This document shows, piece after piece, positions 1-12,723 of a stretch of 64,000 nucleotides of DNA; position 1 is the stretch's first letter; each line of letters starts with the position of its first letter. The DNA is taken from contig RSEE01000140.1 of NCBI GenBank assembly GCA_003971905.1, forward strand, positions 62,001-126,000, read 5' to 3'. Source of the stretch: Moniliella sp. 'wahieum' (taxonomy: Eukaryota; Basidiomycota; Moniliellomycetes; Moniliellales; Moniliellaceae). The position numbers and the translations under genes were made by a program. Below the pieces are notes generated by a model. It ran no database searches and was not told the DNA's origin. It saw only the letters and a list, made by a program, of their open reading frames with translations.

Positions 1-405
1 TGTTTGTCTGGTACTTGGTTGCCCAAAGAGATCACGGGAGTGATACATGATGCATGATGAGGATCGCCACCTGGTGTTATCCCCGCCAGGGCCGCTGCAC
101 GGAGGCAGTGTGGGGACAGCGGAATTAAGCATGCTGCCTGCCTGCTGCGGGCTGGGGCCCTGCTGCCTGCTGCCTGCTGCCTGCTGCCTGCTGCTCCACC
201 CTCGGGCACCGGCGGCGGCGGCGGGTGCGGCGTGTGCGTATTATACGCAGTATAAGCGAGAGGACCGCATTCGGCCTTCCGTCCGGGCTACTGGCATGTG
301 CCGCACCAACCGTATAAATCCACCCGCCCACGTGGCGCCCAGCCCACCTGCCCCGCCCCCACACCCCTCCCGCACCCGCCTCGCCTTCCCCGCCACCGCA
401 CCGCC

Positions 406-3400
406 ATGTCGTCCAAGGGTACGTCCGCCCCCTCCCCCCCCTCCCGCATTCACACTCACACCCGCCTTCTGCGCCCCCCGCCACCAGCCATCCGCGAGTT
501 TGACGCCAAACTTCTCGTCAACTACTGGCTCCCGCGCGCCCCCATCTTCAGCGACCAGGTCGCTGTATCCCACTCCTTCCCTCGCCTCCGCCCAGGTCGC
601 CCAAGTCGCATGGGACCCGGCCACCGGCGCCCTCACCCCCGACAACCAGCTCCCGTCCTGGGTCTTCCACTCCAAGCTCGTCGCCAAGCCCGACCAGTTG
701 ATCAAACGCCGCGGCAAGGCAGGCTTACTCAAGCTCAATGTCGACTGGCCCGCCGCCAAGCAATGGATTGCCGACCGGGCTGGCAAGCCTCAAAAGGTGC
801 GTCTTCTTCTCTCTTTCTCTCTCGTATCTAATGCGAAGAGGGGTTCTGACACACACAATCCCCACCAACAGGTTGAATCGGTCGTCGGTACTCTCAACAA
901 CTTATCGTAGAGCCCCTTTCCCCCACAAGCCCGAGGAGGAATACTATGTCTGCATCAACTCCACTCGCGAGGGAGACCGCATCCTCTTTACTCACGAGGG
1001 GGGTGTGGATGTGGGCGATGTCGATGCTAAGGCGCTTCAACTCCTTATTCCCGCCGATCCTCAACTTCCTGTCCCCTCGCGGGAAGAATGGACATTGACC
1101 CTTCTCCCATTCGTGCCTGAAAGCAAGCAAGAGCTTCTTACCGACTTTCTCATTCGCCTTTACTCGGTCTATGTCCAGCTCCACTTTGCGTACCTCGAGA
1201 TCAACCCCCTGGTTTGCACTTCCGACGGAACCATCGCTTACCTTGACATGGCTGCCAAACTTGACCAGACGGCCGAGTTCCTTGTGGCCCCAGCTGGGCC
1301 ATCGCGCGTGACCCGGCCATCGTACTCGGAACGTCGACGGGCACCACCGCCAAGGGGGAGGAGCGAGGTCCACCCATGTTTTGGCCTGCTCCCTTTGGCC
1401 GTGACTTGACCAAGGAGGAGGCATACATTTCCAAGCTCGACTCGGGCACGGGAGCTTCGCTCAAGCTGACTGTGCTCAATGCCACCGGCCGCATCTGGAC
1501 CATGGTGGCCGGAGGGGGAGCGTCCGTGGTTTACGCGGATGCGATTGCCGCCCATGGCTTTGCTCATGAGTTGGCCAACTATGGCGAGTACTCGGGTGCA
1601 CCGACGGAGACGCAAACGTATGAGTATGCCAGCACCTTGCTTGACTTGATGACCCGTGGTGTCCCGCATCCCGATGGAAAGATTCTCATTATCGGGGGCG
1701 GGATTGCCAACTTTACCAATGTTGCGGCTACGTTCAAGGGCATTATTCGTGCCCTTAAGGAGTACCAGCCCAACCTAATTGACCACCAGGTTCAAATCTT
1801 TGTGCGTCGCGGTGGCTAATTACCAAGAGGGGCTAAAGAACATGCGCCTTTTGGGCGACAATTTGGGGGTGCCCATTGCCGTCTTTGGGCCTGAGACCCA
1901 CATCACCGATATTGTGCCTTGGCCCTTGGTCTAAAGTCACTGGAGCAAGTTCAGCTCGGAATTCAAGCCGTCGAGCTCCCCACCAGCAAGCCGGCCGGGG
2001 GAAAAACCGTATCGGAACCCAAGCCAACCTCTTCTTCGGATTCGTCGCAGAACACCTCGGCTACGCTATCGGTGCTGTCGCAAGCTGGTGGGCAGCGACG
2101 TCGCGGCCCAACCGGCCGTCGTACTGCCCTTTGACGAAACGACCCGCTCCTTTGTCTATGGCATGCAAGCCCCGTGCCATCCAGGGAATGCTCGACTTTG
2201 ACTTTAGCTGTGGCCGTGCTACCCCGTCGGTGGCTGCCATGATCTACCCCTTTGGCGGTCATCATCTCCAAAAGCTGTACTGGGGAACGAAGGAGACTGT
2301 GATTCCGGTCTACACTTCGTTGGCCGATGCCTGTGCCAAGCACCCAGATGTGGATGTGGTGGTGAATTTCGCGTCGTCGCGGTCGGTGTACAGCTCGTCG
2401 CTGGAGGTGTTTCAGTTCCCGCAGCTGCGAGCGTTGGCGCTGATTGCCGAGGGTGTGCCCGAGCGCTATGCACGTGAGATTCTCTGGCGCGCCAAAAAGT
2501 CGAACGTGCTGGTGATTGGTCCGGCCACCGTGGGCGGGATTAAGCCGGGGCTTCCGGATTGGCAACAGTGGCGGGATGATGGACAACATTCTTACTTCGA
2601 AACTGTACCGTCCGGGCTCGGTGGGCTATGTGTCCAAGTCGGGCGGCATGTCCAATGAGCTCAACAACATTCTTGCTCTCACCACCAATGGTACCTACGA
2701 GGGCATTGCCATTGGTGGCGATCGATACCCTTCCACCACGTTTATTGACCATCTGCTGCGGTACGAGCAAGACCCCAAGTGCAAACTTCTCCTTCTCCTC
2801 GGCGAGGTGGGAGGGGTGGAGGAGTACCGAGTGATTGAAGCGGTGAAGCGGGGGCTGATCAAGAAACCCATTGTGGCCTGGGCGATTGGAACGTGTGCAG
2901 ACATGTTTACGACCGAGGTGCAGTTTGGCCATGCAGGTTCGATGGCCAACTCAAAGTTGGAGACGGCCGCGTCCAAGAATGCAGCGATGAAGGCGGCCGG
3001 GTTTATTGTGCCCGACACGTTTGAGGATTTGCCCAAGGTGCTGCGGGCGACGTATGAGCGCCTGGTCGCCCAGGGCAGTATTGTGCCGGCCCCCGAGGCG
3101 CCGCCGCCCAACATCCCGCTCGACTACAACTGGGCGCGGGAGCTGGGCATGGTACGAAAGCCAGCCGCGTTCATCTCTACCCATCTCGGACGAGCGCGGG
3201 GCCGAGTTGCGTTACGGCGGGATGCCCATCTCGGAGGTGATCAATTCGGGCATGGGGGTGGGTGGGGTGATCAGTCTGCTGTGGTTCAAGCGCCAGTTGC
3301 CAGAGGAGTGCACCAAGTTGATTGAGATGGCGGTGATGTTGTGTGCGGACCATGGCCCGGCCGTGTCAGGGGCGATGAATACGATCATTACGACGCGTGC

Positions 3401-3942
3401 GGGCAAGGACTTGGTTTCGTCGCTGTGCTCCGGCCTGTTGACGATTGGCTCGCGGTTTGGCGGTGCGCTGGATGATGCGGCGATTGAGTTTTCCAAGGCG
3501 TTCGATGCCGACCTGACGCCGCGGGAGTTTGTGGACTCGATGCGCAAGCAGCAGCGTCTCATCCCGGGGATTGGGCACAAGATCAAGTCGTTGCGCAACC
3601 CGACCAACGGTGGTGCTGGTGGTGGACTATGTGCAGAAACACTTGCGCTCGCACCGGCTGTTGGACTATGCGCTTCGAGTGCAGGAGGTGACGACGGCCA
3701 AGAAGGACACGCTCATCCTCAATGTGGATGGGGCGATTGCGGTGGCGATGGTGGACATGTTGCGCGACTCGGGTGCGTTTACGGCGGACGAGGCGCAGGA
3801 GTACATTGATCTCAAGTTCCTCAATGGCCTGTTTATTGTGGCTCGGTCGATTGGGTTTGTGGGCCACCACTTGGACCAACGCCGGCTGCGCTCGGCGCTC
3901 TACTACCGCCACCCGGGCGAGGACATCTTCTACTTTTCCTAA
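406..3942 (+). CDS. ATP-citrate lyase (single-chain form)
   Basis: Cleaves citrate with ATP and CoA into acetyl-CoA and oxaloacetate in the cytosol, supplying fatty-acid and sterol synthesis. The N-terminal ATP-grasp/citrate-binding part begins [14 protein letters not shown] and contains [15 protein letters not shown]. The CoA-ligase core carries the phospho-histidine in [10 protein letters not shown] (His codon 2930-2932). The citrate-synthase-like C-terminal part contains [19 protein letters not shown] and GHHLDQRRL, ending [10 protein letters not shown]. One gene encodes both halves, as in animals and basidiomycetes; many ascomycetes split them. Intron 1 is 419-487 (four codons after ATG) and another is 797-871. 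The frame change at 560-600 is either a 37 bp intron or an indel. At least four further frame breaks look like missing bases, for example near 907, 1273, 1816 and 1919. Identity is certain; exact exon joins are not. Confidence 0.93.
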
Positions 3943-4692
3943 GCAGCGATGGGTGGTGCGGGGGCGGTCTGGGTATGGCTGGGCCCGCGTGGTGAGGGGG
4001 AGGAGCAGAATGGGATACGAAGCGTTCGCGTATGAGCTGTTGGCTATATAACTCTTCTCGATCTTGGCCTCGATGCTCGGTGTGGATGGGGGGGTGGCAT
4101 GAGGACAGACATAGTCACTCGTTGGTCATATCCTGTCACGTGGCCGCGTTGTGACTTTGGTTTTGTCGGCTGCCCCACCTGGCACCACTCGGGGGCTGCG
4201 ACGCGAAACGAGCGGCGGAGGCGGGGGATGGGGTGCTCCATATGGCCTGTGGAGGCGCCACAGTGGGCATGGCAATGGGCATGGCAATGGCCATGGCCAT
4301 GGAGCGCAGGATGGCATGTGGCATGTGGGGGCACACCCGCACACATGGTCCGCTGCTTCCAGTCACATGTCACGCATCAGAGTCACCGGCACCAGCCCAG
4401 GCGACATGTGACAGCCCCCATCACACGTCCATGTCACCCATCCCCTCGCCTTCTTCGCTCGTCTTGGGCAGCACCCAAATTGCAGCTGCCAAGCAAGCCG
4501 CATGCCACGCCCATCCGTTTGCCACACCCTGTCTTCTCTTGCGTCTTCTCCCCGTCGTTCGTCTTCTTCTCCGCCTCTGTCGGCTTCGCCTCCTTCTTGT
4601 TCTCCTTCTTCTTCTTCTTCTTGTTCTCCTCCTCCGCCTCGTTCTTGTTCGCCCTCCGCTTCTTCTCAAGCTCCTCCGCCCCTCTCCCCTCC
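3943..4692. other. intergenic, ATP-citrate lyase to Sec7 gene
   Basis: No conserved gene was recognised. The stretch holds the 3' flank of ATP-citrate lyase and the presumed promoter of the next gene. A GGCATGG/GGCAATGG-rich repeat lies around 4265-4310. A long pyrimidine-biased tract starts near 4500 and runs into the next coding region. Confidence 0.5.
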
Positions 4693-7678
4693 ATGGACGC
4701 CCCCGCGTCCCCCCGCGCCGCCGCACCCATCGACGCACGTGCCCATCCCGGCGCCGCCTCGCCCCTCCTCGTCGCCCCGTCTTGCTCGCCCCCGCCTGTC
4801 CCCCTGTCCCCCACCCTCCTTGTCCCGCCCGACCTGCTCGCCCACCTGCCGCGCTCGCCCCTGCCCCCGCCGCGTGCTTCCCGCTCCTCTCGCGCCTCAG
4901 GCTCTCTGTCCTCGCCCCCACCCACCCCAAAACGCCGCACCAGCCGCTCCTTTTCCCATTGGACTCTGGGCACTGCCTGCGCACCAGCACCAGGCCCTGC
5001 CTCCACCTCTTCACGCGAGCATACCGCATCCCCCCCACCCGCCTCGGAGGACACTCCCGAGCCTGCGCCAGCCTCCACCTGCTCGACCTCCATCCCAGAC
5101 CAGCATAGCTCACATTCGCTTCCCTCCCTGGCTCCTACCCTCTCTGCCGATCATGGCAGTCAGTCCAACCGCGCTTCTCTCCCCTCCGCCCTTCCCACTT
5201 CCACTTCCGAACAGTGCCTCCCCCCAGCCTCGCCCCCGCCTCCGCCATCGTCGTCTTCGTCTCCCCCGCCCCACCCGCCCCCCCCTCTGACAAACCCCAC
5301 TGTACCAGACCTTGATCCGCTCGCGCGCGCCCGCACGAAGCCCAGCTGGCCTGGGACGAAGACCCGGGCTTTATGCCACGGGAAGACCTGGTCCTATGGC
5401 TCGGCCGACGTGCTACTGCGGCCCACTCTGCTGCCGAGGTGGCCGCCGCTCAAACTGCCTACATGGCCCATTTCGATTTCTCCCACGATCGGGTAGACGA
5501 AGCACTGCGAAAGCTCTGTGCCAAGCTGCTGCTCCGGCTGAGACACAGGTACTGGAACGAGTGCTGCAAGCGTTTGCCGTGCGCTTTCTCACTGCCCACC
5601 CTGCTTCGGACCTGTACCGTTCCGAAGAACAGGTCCACCACCTTGCGTTTAGCATTTTGCTTCTCAATACTGATCTTCATGTGGCCGACTTGGGGGAACG
5701 GATGACGCGTCCCCAGTTTGTGCGCAACACGCTCTTGGCGCTGGAAGGTGACCAGACCCCCTGTTCCTCCCACGCCGAGGTTCCCAGCGCCGCCACTGCC
5801 GATTCGCTCGACGGTACGGTTGTCGACAAGAAAAAGCGGGACGAGATGTAGCGTGGGCAACGAGGATGGAGCGACTACTGAGGGTGCGTAGTTAGTTGCC
5901 TGTCGCTCCTTCTTAACGTTTTGTATGGTGCTGACCTTGTGGTTGGATTGTGAACAGGATATCTACACGGCCTTGCGGTCCGAGCCCCCACCTACCTTCG
6001 TGGTGCGGCGATGTACTTGGTGCCCCTCCGTCCGACGCGAGCAAACACTTCGCCCGACGAAGCAGTATCCGCGGCCTGCCTTCACTTTTGACGCCCAACG
6101 CACCCAGTCGACGCTGGTCCGAGTCTGGGTTAGATGCGCGGTCGAGTGGGACACGAGCAATGGCTCCTGTTGGGTTCGTTTCCTCCTCTCCCACCAGACC
6201 TATTCCCGAAGAGCAGGATACCGAGCCGTCGACGGGCCACAAAACCGATCCCCGATTCGGAACTGGCGCTGGCGGGTGCGCCCTGGGCCAAGGAGGGCCG
6301 GCTGAGCCGCAAGTTGATGGTCCCGGGTAAACGAGGCAAAGACAAAGCGTGGACCGAAGTGTTTTCAGTTGTGCATGCTCCGGGTGTCCTGTCCTTTTTC
6401 ACCTTTGCATCTTCCCTGTCCCGCGCCACCACCGCTGTTGGCGGTGGCAACTGGGCGCTTAGTGCGGAACTGGTGGATGAGGTGGGGCTGCAACAGACTG
6501 TAGCCCAACCGGTACCGCCACCTGGGCTGGGCCGTGCTCGACCCCATGTCGTCGCCCTGCACGTGCCTGGCACCGGGAGCATGTACCTCCAAACCTCGCA
6601 TGAAGGTCTAGTGACGGAATTGTACGACCCTCAACTATTGGGCCCGCGCGTCCCAGTCGCCCCTTGCGGCCGGGGTGACGAGCGTCGATTACGGGTGGAA
6701 CGTGCTGGACCCCATTCCCCCCCCGGCTACCCCGGCCACCACTGCTACCACTGCTACCATTCCCCCCCCGGCTACCCCGGCACCACTGCTACCACTGCTA
6801 CCACTGCTACCACGGCTACCACGGCTACCCTGGCTAGTACGGCTACCACGGGGGAAGAAACGGAGAAGAAGATGCTCTGCCCCCCCAACTCCAGCAGTCC
6901 CGCCGAACCCAACGGCAGCGTGCCAATGTCTCTGTCGGTATCGACTCGAGCTCCTCTGCTTCGCTCCTCGGGCACCTCAAGCCCTCCACCACGCACACTT
7001 CGCTTACTCCCTCGGAGGAAGAGGCGCTGAGTGGGCCACCGGAGATGGTTCGATCCTTTTCCCTGTCGGTGCCCCCTCGCGCCGAGGGTTGATGACCCTG
7101 GGGTGGGGCAAGGCGTTGCGCGGGTTGGGTTCGCGCGTGGCCGGGACCGAAGCCGGCCCGGCTGCCGTGGAGTTTACTGCGTAGGGTCGAAACTGGCCCG
7201 GGGTCGCGTCCTCCTTCGCCCCTCTTCCCTACGCCTGTGCCGAGCACCGCTGCGCACGGCAAGGCGTATGCGTCGGAACACATTGCGTTGGGCACGTGGT
7301 CCCCTCCCCCTCCGCCGTTGGGACGATCGAGTTTATCGGAGCAAGAGCAGGAAAGGGCATTACGAGCGGTCGTGCTTAGCCTCGAAACGGAACTGGTTTC
7401 CCACCAGGGCTTGCGCGCCCCTTGGCCGCCCGCTTTCATCCGCGCGGACCGAATGCCTTGTTGGCCCGGACCAATTGGGAGCATAAGCTCGAGTACTTGC
7501 TAGATGAGCTGGCCAAGTACCGTACCTACGCTGCTTCCTGACCGAAGCGCGGAAGAAACGGGCGCGTCTGGTTTGGCGCGACGGAATGATCCTCGATCCA
7601 GTGGCGGAAGCCGAAGCCGAAGCGGAGGCGGGCAGTTTGGACGCACCCCATTCCGATGCGCCCGCGCTGGAACCGTAA
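4693..7678 (+). CDS. Sec7-PH domain Arf guanine-nucleotide exchange factor
   Basis: Predicted exchange factor that activates Arf GTPases on Golgi or plasma membrane. The first ~210 residues are Pro/Ser-rich and low complexity. The Sec7 domain follows, with YRSEEQVHHLAFSILLLNTD and LGERMTRPQFVRN. After an intron at 5884-5957 (exon resumes DIYTALRSEP) comes a PH domain: KEGRLSRKLM, KAWTEVFSVV, and the fungal Sec7-PH signature NYWAARASQSPL followed by DYGWNVLDP. The C-terminus has NWEHKLEYLLDELAKYRTY and ends in an Ala/Glu-rich stretch. This order resembles fungal Syt1/Yel1-type factors; I do not choose between them. Several frame breaks occur, and a repeated tract at 6716-6850 makes the local frame uncertain. 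The start is the first ATG fitting the open frame and is tentative. Confidence 0.8.
6716..6850 (+). repeat. short tandem repeat tract inside the Sec7-PH gene
   Basis: Degenerate repeats of the 9-base unit CCACTGCTA (also CCACGGCTA) alternate with a CCCCCCGGCTACCCCGG block present twice. It lies between the PH domain and the C-terminal helix and would encode a His/Tyr/Gly-, Thr/Ala- or Pro/Leu-rich insert depending on frame. Confidence 0.7.
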
Positions 7679-8154
7679 TGCCGTACCGCGTACCCGGTCC
7701 AGTGGACCGGCGGCGTAGCATAGGCGACCCCGTCCCTGTTCTCGCCTTCATTCAACTTTCCTTTATGGGCGTACTTGGCGAATGTCTTTCTTTTGCCCTC
7801 CCCTTTTCAACCGCAGTCGCTGCCGTCTCCCATCGTTTGAAGCTTGAAGCTTGACGCTTTCGCTATCTTCGCTGTACAATACCATACGTCTGTGTGTTCG
7901 TGTGTTTGTCACATCTGTAATCCTGTGTCGTCTCTTGTCGGTCTTTTGCCTGTAGAGATCCTGCTTGCCCCCCCCCCCCCCCGCCCCTGAAACTCCATGA
8001 CAACAGGCCTCAATGTCCCGGCCGTCAATATGATATTTGGTTCCAAACCCATCACAGGGATGAGTGAAGATAGTGGGCATGGATTGGTCGTACATGTGTT
8101 GCAAGGGGGAGGGAGGCGGGGGCGGGGGCGGGGACCAGGCGCTCCACACGGAAC
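7679..8154. other. intergenic between convergent genes
   Basis: Shared 3' flank of the Sec7-PH gene (plus) and RRB1 (minus). Contains a TTGAAGC heptamer repeat at 7836-7855 and a C-homopolymer of about 12 at 7970-7982. No gene seen. Confidence 0.6.
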
Positions 8155-9772
8155 TCAGACCGAGATGGTCTTGAAGAGGTGGAAGCCGGCGGCCGAGGTG
8201 GTCATGAGCATGCCCGGAATCTGCTTGTGCCAATGAACCTCTTTGATCTCCGACGCACCATAGTGGGAGAACAACAGTTGGTTGGGCACCTGTTGGCCTC
8301 CCTGGCCGACCAAGTCGGCCGTGTTGCTCTTGACGCCAGTTTCCTCCTCGTCGTCCGCCTCGACACTCAAGTCCCACAGGGTTACCTGGTCGTCCCGTCC
8401 ACTCGCAGCAAACACACTCTCCTCTGTGGGGTGCCACTCGACCGAGTCAATGGGCGCCGTGTGCCACTGGAACTCGGCCACGGCGTTTGACGTTTGGCCG
8501 CCTTGCCCCAGTTGCGCAAGTCCCATACCTTGAGCATTCCATCGTCGCCGCCAGACAGGATGAGGTAGTCGGTCAACTTGTTCCACGAAATCACATTCAC
8601 GTCGCTCTCGTGGGCATGGTCATTGGTCACAATGCTCTTGCGCGCTTGGGTGCGTACGTCCCAGATGCGGATCGTCGAGTCGGCGGAACAGGAGGCAAAG
8701 ATGGTCTGTTCCTTGGGCGACCACTGCAAGTCTTCGACACTGCTCGTGTGCGACGCAAACGGACGCTCGTTGGTCACCCACCCCGACTCCCGCTGCACGG
8801 TCAGGTAAATCTTCGAGTGCACATCGCCACTCAGCAAGCGTAATGGCAGCTTGCCCCCCTCGCCCAGAGGCGGGGCCCAATCCAACGCGTACCCCTCCAC
8901 GCGGTGCTGCCGGACCGTGTGCAGCGGGGTAGAGACCTTCTTCTTGTCAAACTGGAACGGTTCCTCCAAACTTTGAAGCATGGGCGCCACATCGTGGATT
9001 TGCACCCGGCCCACATCGTTCCACACTGCCACAGGGTAGGTTGTGCTGCTCGTCCGATCCGGGCGCTGCGCGCACCGCCACCCGGTTCACCCCGCCCTGG
9101 ATCTGGAACGAACGGTACTCTACCACCGCATCCTCGTCCAATCCGTCATCGTCGTCATCATCATCGTCGTTGTCCGAGTCATCTGCAACCGGTCAGGACA
9201 AAGAGAAAAACAAAAGAACAGAACAATAAAGGGTGAGGGGGGGGGGGGGATAAAGAACGTACTGCCATCTTTGATGGTGCGGTGCATGTTGGATGCCTTC
9301 ATCACCAGCACTTCGTTGTCCTCGGCGCGATCAGCCTGGGTCCCACTGACCCAGTATGCGGTGTGAGGGAATCCTCCTCCACCAGCACCACGCTCGTTGC
9401 CCAACTTGTCTTGCAGAATATCAAACGACAGCGCGGGCCAGGTCACGTTGAGCCGGTGCAGCATTCGTATGCGCCTTGGTCCGGTTCGAGCTCGGCCTTG
9501 GCCGGGCCATCTTGGTGGGCAGAGGGGATGTACACCTGTGTGGGGGACTCTTCTTCGTCGTCATCGTTGTCCTCGTCGTCCGGACGCTCGACATCGCCTT
9601 CAATTTCCATCTCGGCGTCCGACGCGACATTGTCTTCTTCAATGTCGTCGCCAAAGGGGTCTTCAAATTCGCCCATGCCTTCGTCATCGTGCTTGGGCGC
9701 GGGCACAGTGCCAGAGGCGACACGCTTAGCCTCGGCCGTGGCGCGTTCGGGAGAAGCAGCGCGCTTGGACAT
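8155..9772 (-). CDS. RRB1: Ribosome assembly WD40 protein RRB1 (GRWD1 family)
   Basis: Nucleolar chaperone of ribosomal protein L3 in 60S subunit assembly. The start MSKRAASPERATAEAKR is followed by an acidic Asp/Glu-rich segment, as in Rrb1/GRWD1. The typical block LNVTWPALSFDIL follows, then NEVLVMKASNMHRT. WD40 blades are evident from HTSSVEDLQWSPKEQTIFAS, STIRIWDVRT, GGDDGMLKVWDLRNW, SVEWHPTEESVFAASGRDD and TLWDLSVE, ending HLFKTISV. An intron spans 9183-9262 (GTACGT..GCAG on the minus strand). Frame breaks occur near 9030 and 8510. In-frame codons exist upstream of the chosen ATG, but the conserved N-terminus begins here. It is convergent with the Sec7-PH gene and divergent from ADE5,7. 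Confidence 0.9.
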
Positions 9773-10202
9773 GGCAGCAGAGCGGTGGGGGTGGTGGTTG
9801 CACAAGAGAAAGCGCTGGACGCGCAAGACGATCGTGGCGCTGCGGGCGTCCAAGCGCACTGGCTCGGCCTCCTGCGTGTGGGCCACTAAAAAAAAACCAG
9901 CGAGGAAAAAGAAAACGGAAAAGAAAGCCATATTAAAATCAAAAAGAAACTCCATCCGGGCCCGTTGCACCGATGCGAATCGAACAGCGCACGCCTCCAA
10001 ACAATGCACCGATCGGCTATGCGCGGTGCTAGGGTTTGCCCTCCATTTTTTTTCTTTTCGAGGGATTTAGCCTGTCTTCTCCGTCGGGGCCCAGCCTGGG
10101 CTCCCGATGGGACAGCCGCCGGGCACGGCACCGCCTCGAACGTGGGGCCCCTCCTGCCTGTTCACCACCATTGGTCGCGGCTGCTCCCCTTCTCCCATCC
10201 CC
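9773..10202. promoter_or_regulatory. bidirectional promoter region, RRB1 / ADE5,7
   Basis: A 430 bp gap between divergently transcribed genes, so it should carry both promoters. No clear TATA box stood out. It contains A-rich runs around 9888-9940 and T-rich runs around 10047-10056. Confidence 0.5.
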
Positions 10203-12723
10203 ATGTCCGACGCCTTTACCGCGCTGCTGCCCCCGCCGGTGCCTCTGCGCATCCTCATCCTCGGCTCCGGTGGCCGCGAGCACGCACTGGCCCACCACCT
10301 CGTCGCCAGCCCGCGCGTCGAGCACGTCTTTGTCGCCCCTGGCAACGGCGGCACCGCTTCGGCTGACGGTCGCTGCACCAACCTGCCTGAGCCCAAGGTC
10401 AGCGGCACCGACTTCTCTGCCATCACCGCCTGGGCCCAGCAGAACAAGATCAACCTTGCCATTGCCGGGCCCGAGCAACCGTTGGTGGACGGCGCCGAGG
10501 CTGCCTTCCGTCAGGGTACGTATCTCCTTCCCTCCTCCCTTGCGTTTTCTCTTGATGGCCATTGCGCAGGGAAGCAGTAGCTGACATGATGAGTAGCTGG
10601 TATCCCCATGTTTGGTCCTTCGCCCGTCGCGGCGCAGATGGAGGGCTCCAAGACCTTTTCCAAGCACTTTATGGCGCGTCACCAGATCCCCACGGCCGAG
10701 TACCAGTCCTTTACTCCCGCAGCAGGTGAACGAATGTCTGGCGTACATTGAGAAGTTGGGGGTGCGCAGAAAGTGGTGCTCAAGGCGAGTGGTCTTGCCG
10801 GCGGGAAGGGTGTGCTTTTGCCCGAGACGACGGCGGAAGCCAAGCAGGGTGTGGAGGACATTCTGGTCAAAAAGGTGTTTGGGGAGCACGCCGGCTCGTC
10901 GCTGGTCATTGAGGAGCGTCTCGATGGCCCTGAGCTGTCGGTGCTTGCGTTTAGCGACGGTTACACGATCAAGGCCCTGCCGGGCTGCCAGGACCACAAG
11001 CGCATTGGCGAGGGGGACACTGGGCTCAACACGGGTGGCATGGGCGCCTACTGCCCTGCCCCTGAGGGTGTGCCATTTGAGCAAGAGATCTACGACACGG
11101 TCCTTAAGCCTACGATCGATGGCATGCGCGCGGATGGGCTGCCATTTGTGGGGTCTCTTTGTTGGCCTGATGCTCACTTCGCGTGGGCCCAAGGTACTCG
11201 AGTACAATGTCCGCTTTGGTGATCCCGAAACGGAGGCGGTGCTGGAACTTCTGGAAACGCCTCTTGGGGAAATCATCTTTGCCTGTGTGGAGCGCCGCCT
11301 CGACACTGTCGACATCAAGATCAAGTCGGGCAGCGCGGTGAGCATCATTCTTGCCTCCAAGGGGTACCCCGGTAAGTACCCCACTGGCCTCCCGATCACC
11401 TTGCCGGCGGCTTCAGCTCTGCCCAAGGGCGTGCAGATCTACCACGCGGCACCAAGATTGTGGATGGCCAGGTGCTCACTGCTGGCGGCCGTGTGTTGGC
11501 GGTGAGCGGGGTGGGTGCGACTCTGCAAGAAGCGCTGAAGGCTGCGTATGCCGGTGTCGACCTGATCCAATTTGAAGGCAAGACGTTCCGTCGGGACATT
11601 GCCCACCGCGCGCTCACCGCAGCTTCTACGCAGAAGCAAGAGGCGCTCACCTATGCTTCGGCGGGCGTTTCGATCGATGCCGGGACGCGTTGGTGCAGGC
11701 GATCAAGCCTCTGGCCAAGTCGACCGTACGCCCTGGGTGTGATGCGGATCTGGGTGGGTTTGGCGGTGCGTTTGACCTCAAGCCGCTCGGGTTGAAGGAC
11801 CCCATCCTGGTTTCGGGTACCGACGGCGTGGGCACCAAGCTGCGTGTGGCGCTTGATGCCAACAAGCACGACACGGTCGGCATTGACCTGGTGGCCATGT
11901 CGGTCAATGATCTGTTGGTGCAGGGCGCGCTCCCGCTCTACTTTTTGGACTACTTTGCTTGCTCCAAGCTGGACGTCAAGGTGGCTGCGGCTGTGATTGG
12001 TGGTGTGGCCGAGGGCTGCCGACAGGCCAAGGCCGGCCTGATTGGCGGTGAACGGCGGAGATGCCCGGCATGTATGAGGGGGACGACTATGACCTGGCAG
12101 GCTTCGCCGTGGGCGCAGTGGAGCGGGCTCAGCTGCTGCCGCGTGTGTGCAGGAGATGCAAGCCGGGGATGTCTTGATTGGCCTGGCCTCGTCGGGGCTG
12201 CACTCGAACGGATACAGTCTGGCGCGCAAGGTGGTGGCTCGCTCGGGGCTGAGCTACGGGGCTCCGGTGCCTTGGAGCAAGAGCGCGAACGAGGCCCCGC
12301 TGCCGGCGACGCTGGGCGAGGCGCTTCTGGTCCGACGCAGATTATGTGCAGGCACTGGCGCCCCTGCTGCAGTCGCCCGAAGGTTTGCTAGGCATGTCCC
12401 ACATTACCGGCGGTGGCTTCACCGAAAACATCCCGCGTGCGCTCCCGGCACACCTGGGTGCGCACATTGACCTCACTGCGTGGGAGCGACCGGGTGTGTT
12501 TGGCTGGATGCAGAAGGTGGGTAACGTGGAGGCGCGGGAAATGGCCCGGACGTTCAACAACGGTATCGGGATGGTGCTGATTGTGCGCAAGGACCAAGCG
12601 GAGCGCATCTTGACGTTGCTCCGGACGGACCCGGCGGCTGCGGCCACGGCCCCTGTGGTGATGGGAGAGCTGGTGGCCGGCTCGGGCGTGTCGTACACCG
12701 GGCTGGACAAGTGGGCCAACTGA
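10203..12723 (+). CDS. ADE5,7: Bifunctional purine enzyme: GAR synthetase / AIR synthetase
   Basis: Carries steps 2 and 5 of purine synthesis: phosphoribosylamine-glycine ligase followed by phosphoribosylformylglycinamidine cyclo-ligase. The GARS half begins near the N-terminus with [19 protein letters not shown] and continues with [40 protein letters not shown] and [17 protein letters not shown]. The AIRS half includes [81 protein letters not shown] and [11 protein letters not shown]. Intron at 10516-10596. Length is near the ~800 residues usual for fungi. Breaks include a missing A near 12050, where GAAACG is expected and GAACG is present. The last residues are [13 protein letters not shown]. 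Confidence 0.94.

Noticed and set aside
4233-5113. Long Arg- or Pro-rich frames on both strands
   Set aside because: GC-rich, pyrimidine-biased sequence opens several frames at once. Only the plus frame leading into the Sec7 domain is supported.
7970-9250. C and G homopolymer runs as G-quadruplex elements
   Set aside because: Single uninterrupted runs at 7970-7982 and 9240-9249 are likelier to be simple slippage tracts or assembly artefacts; one run alone does not form an intramolecular quadruplex.
9282-10070. 262-codon plus-strand frame over RRB1
   Set aside because: Antisense shadow of the acidic Asp/Glu codons of RRB1, giving Ser/Val-rich text.
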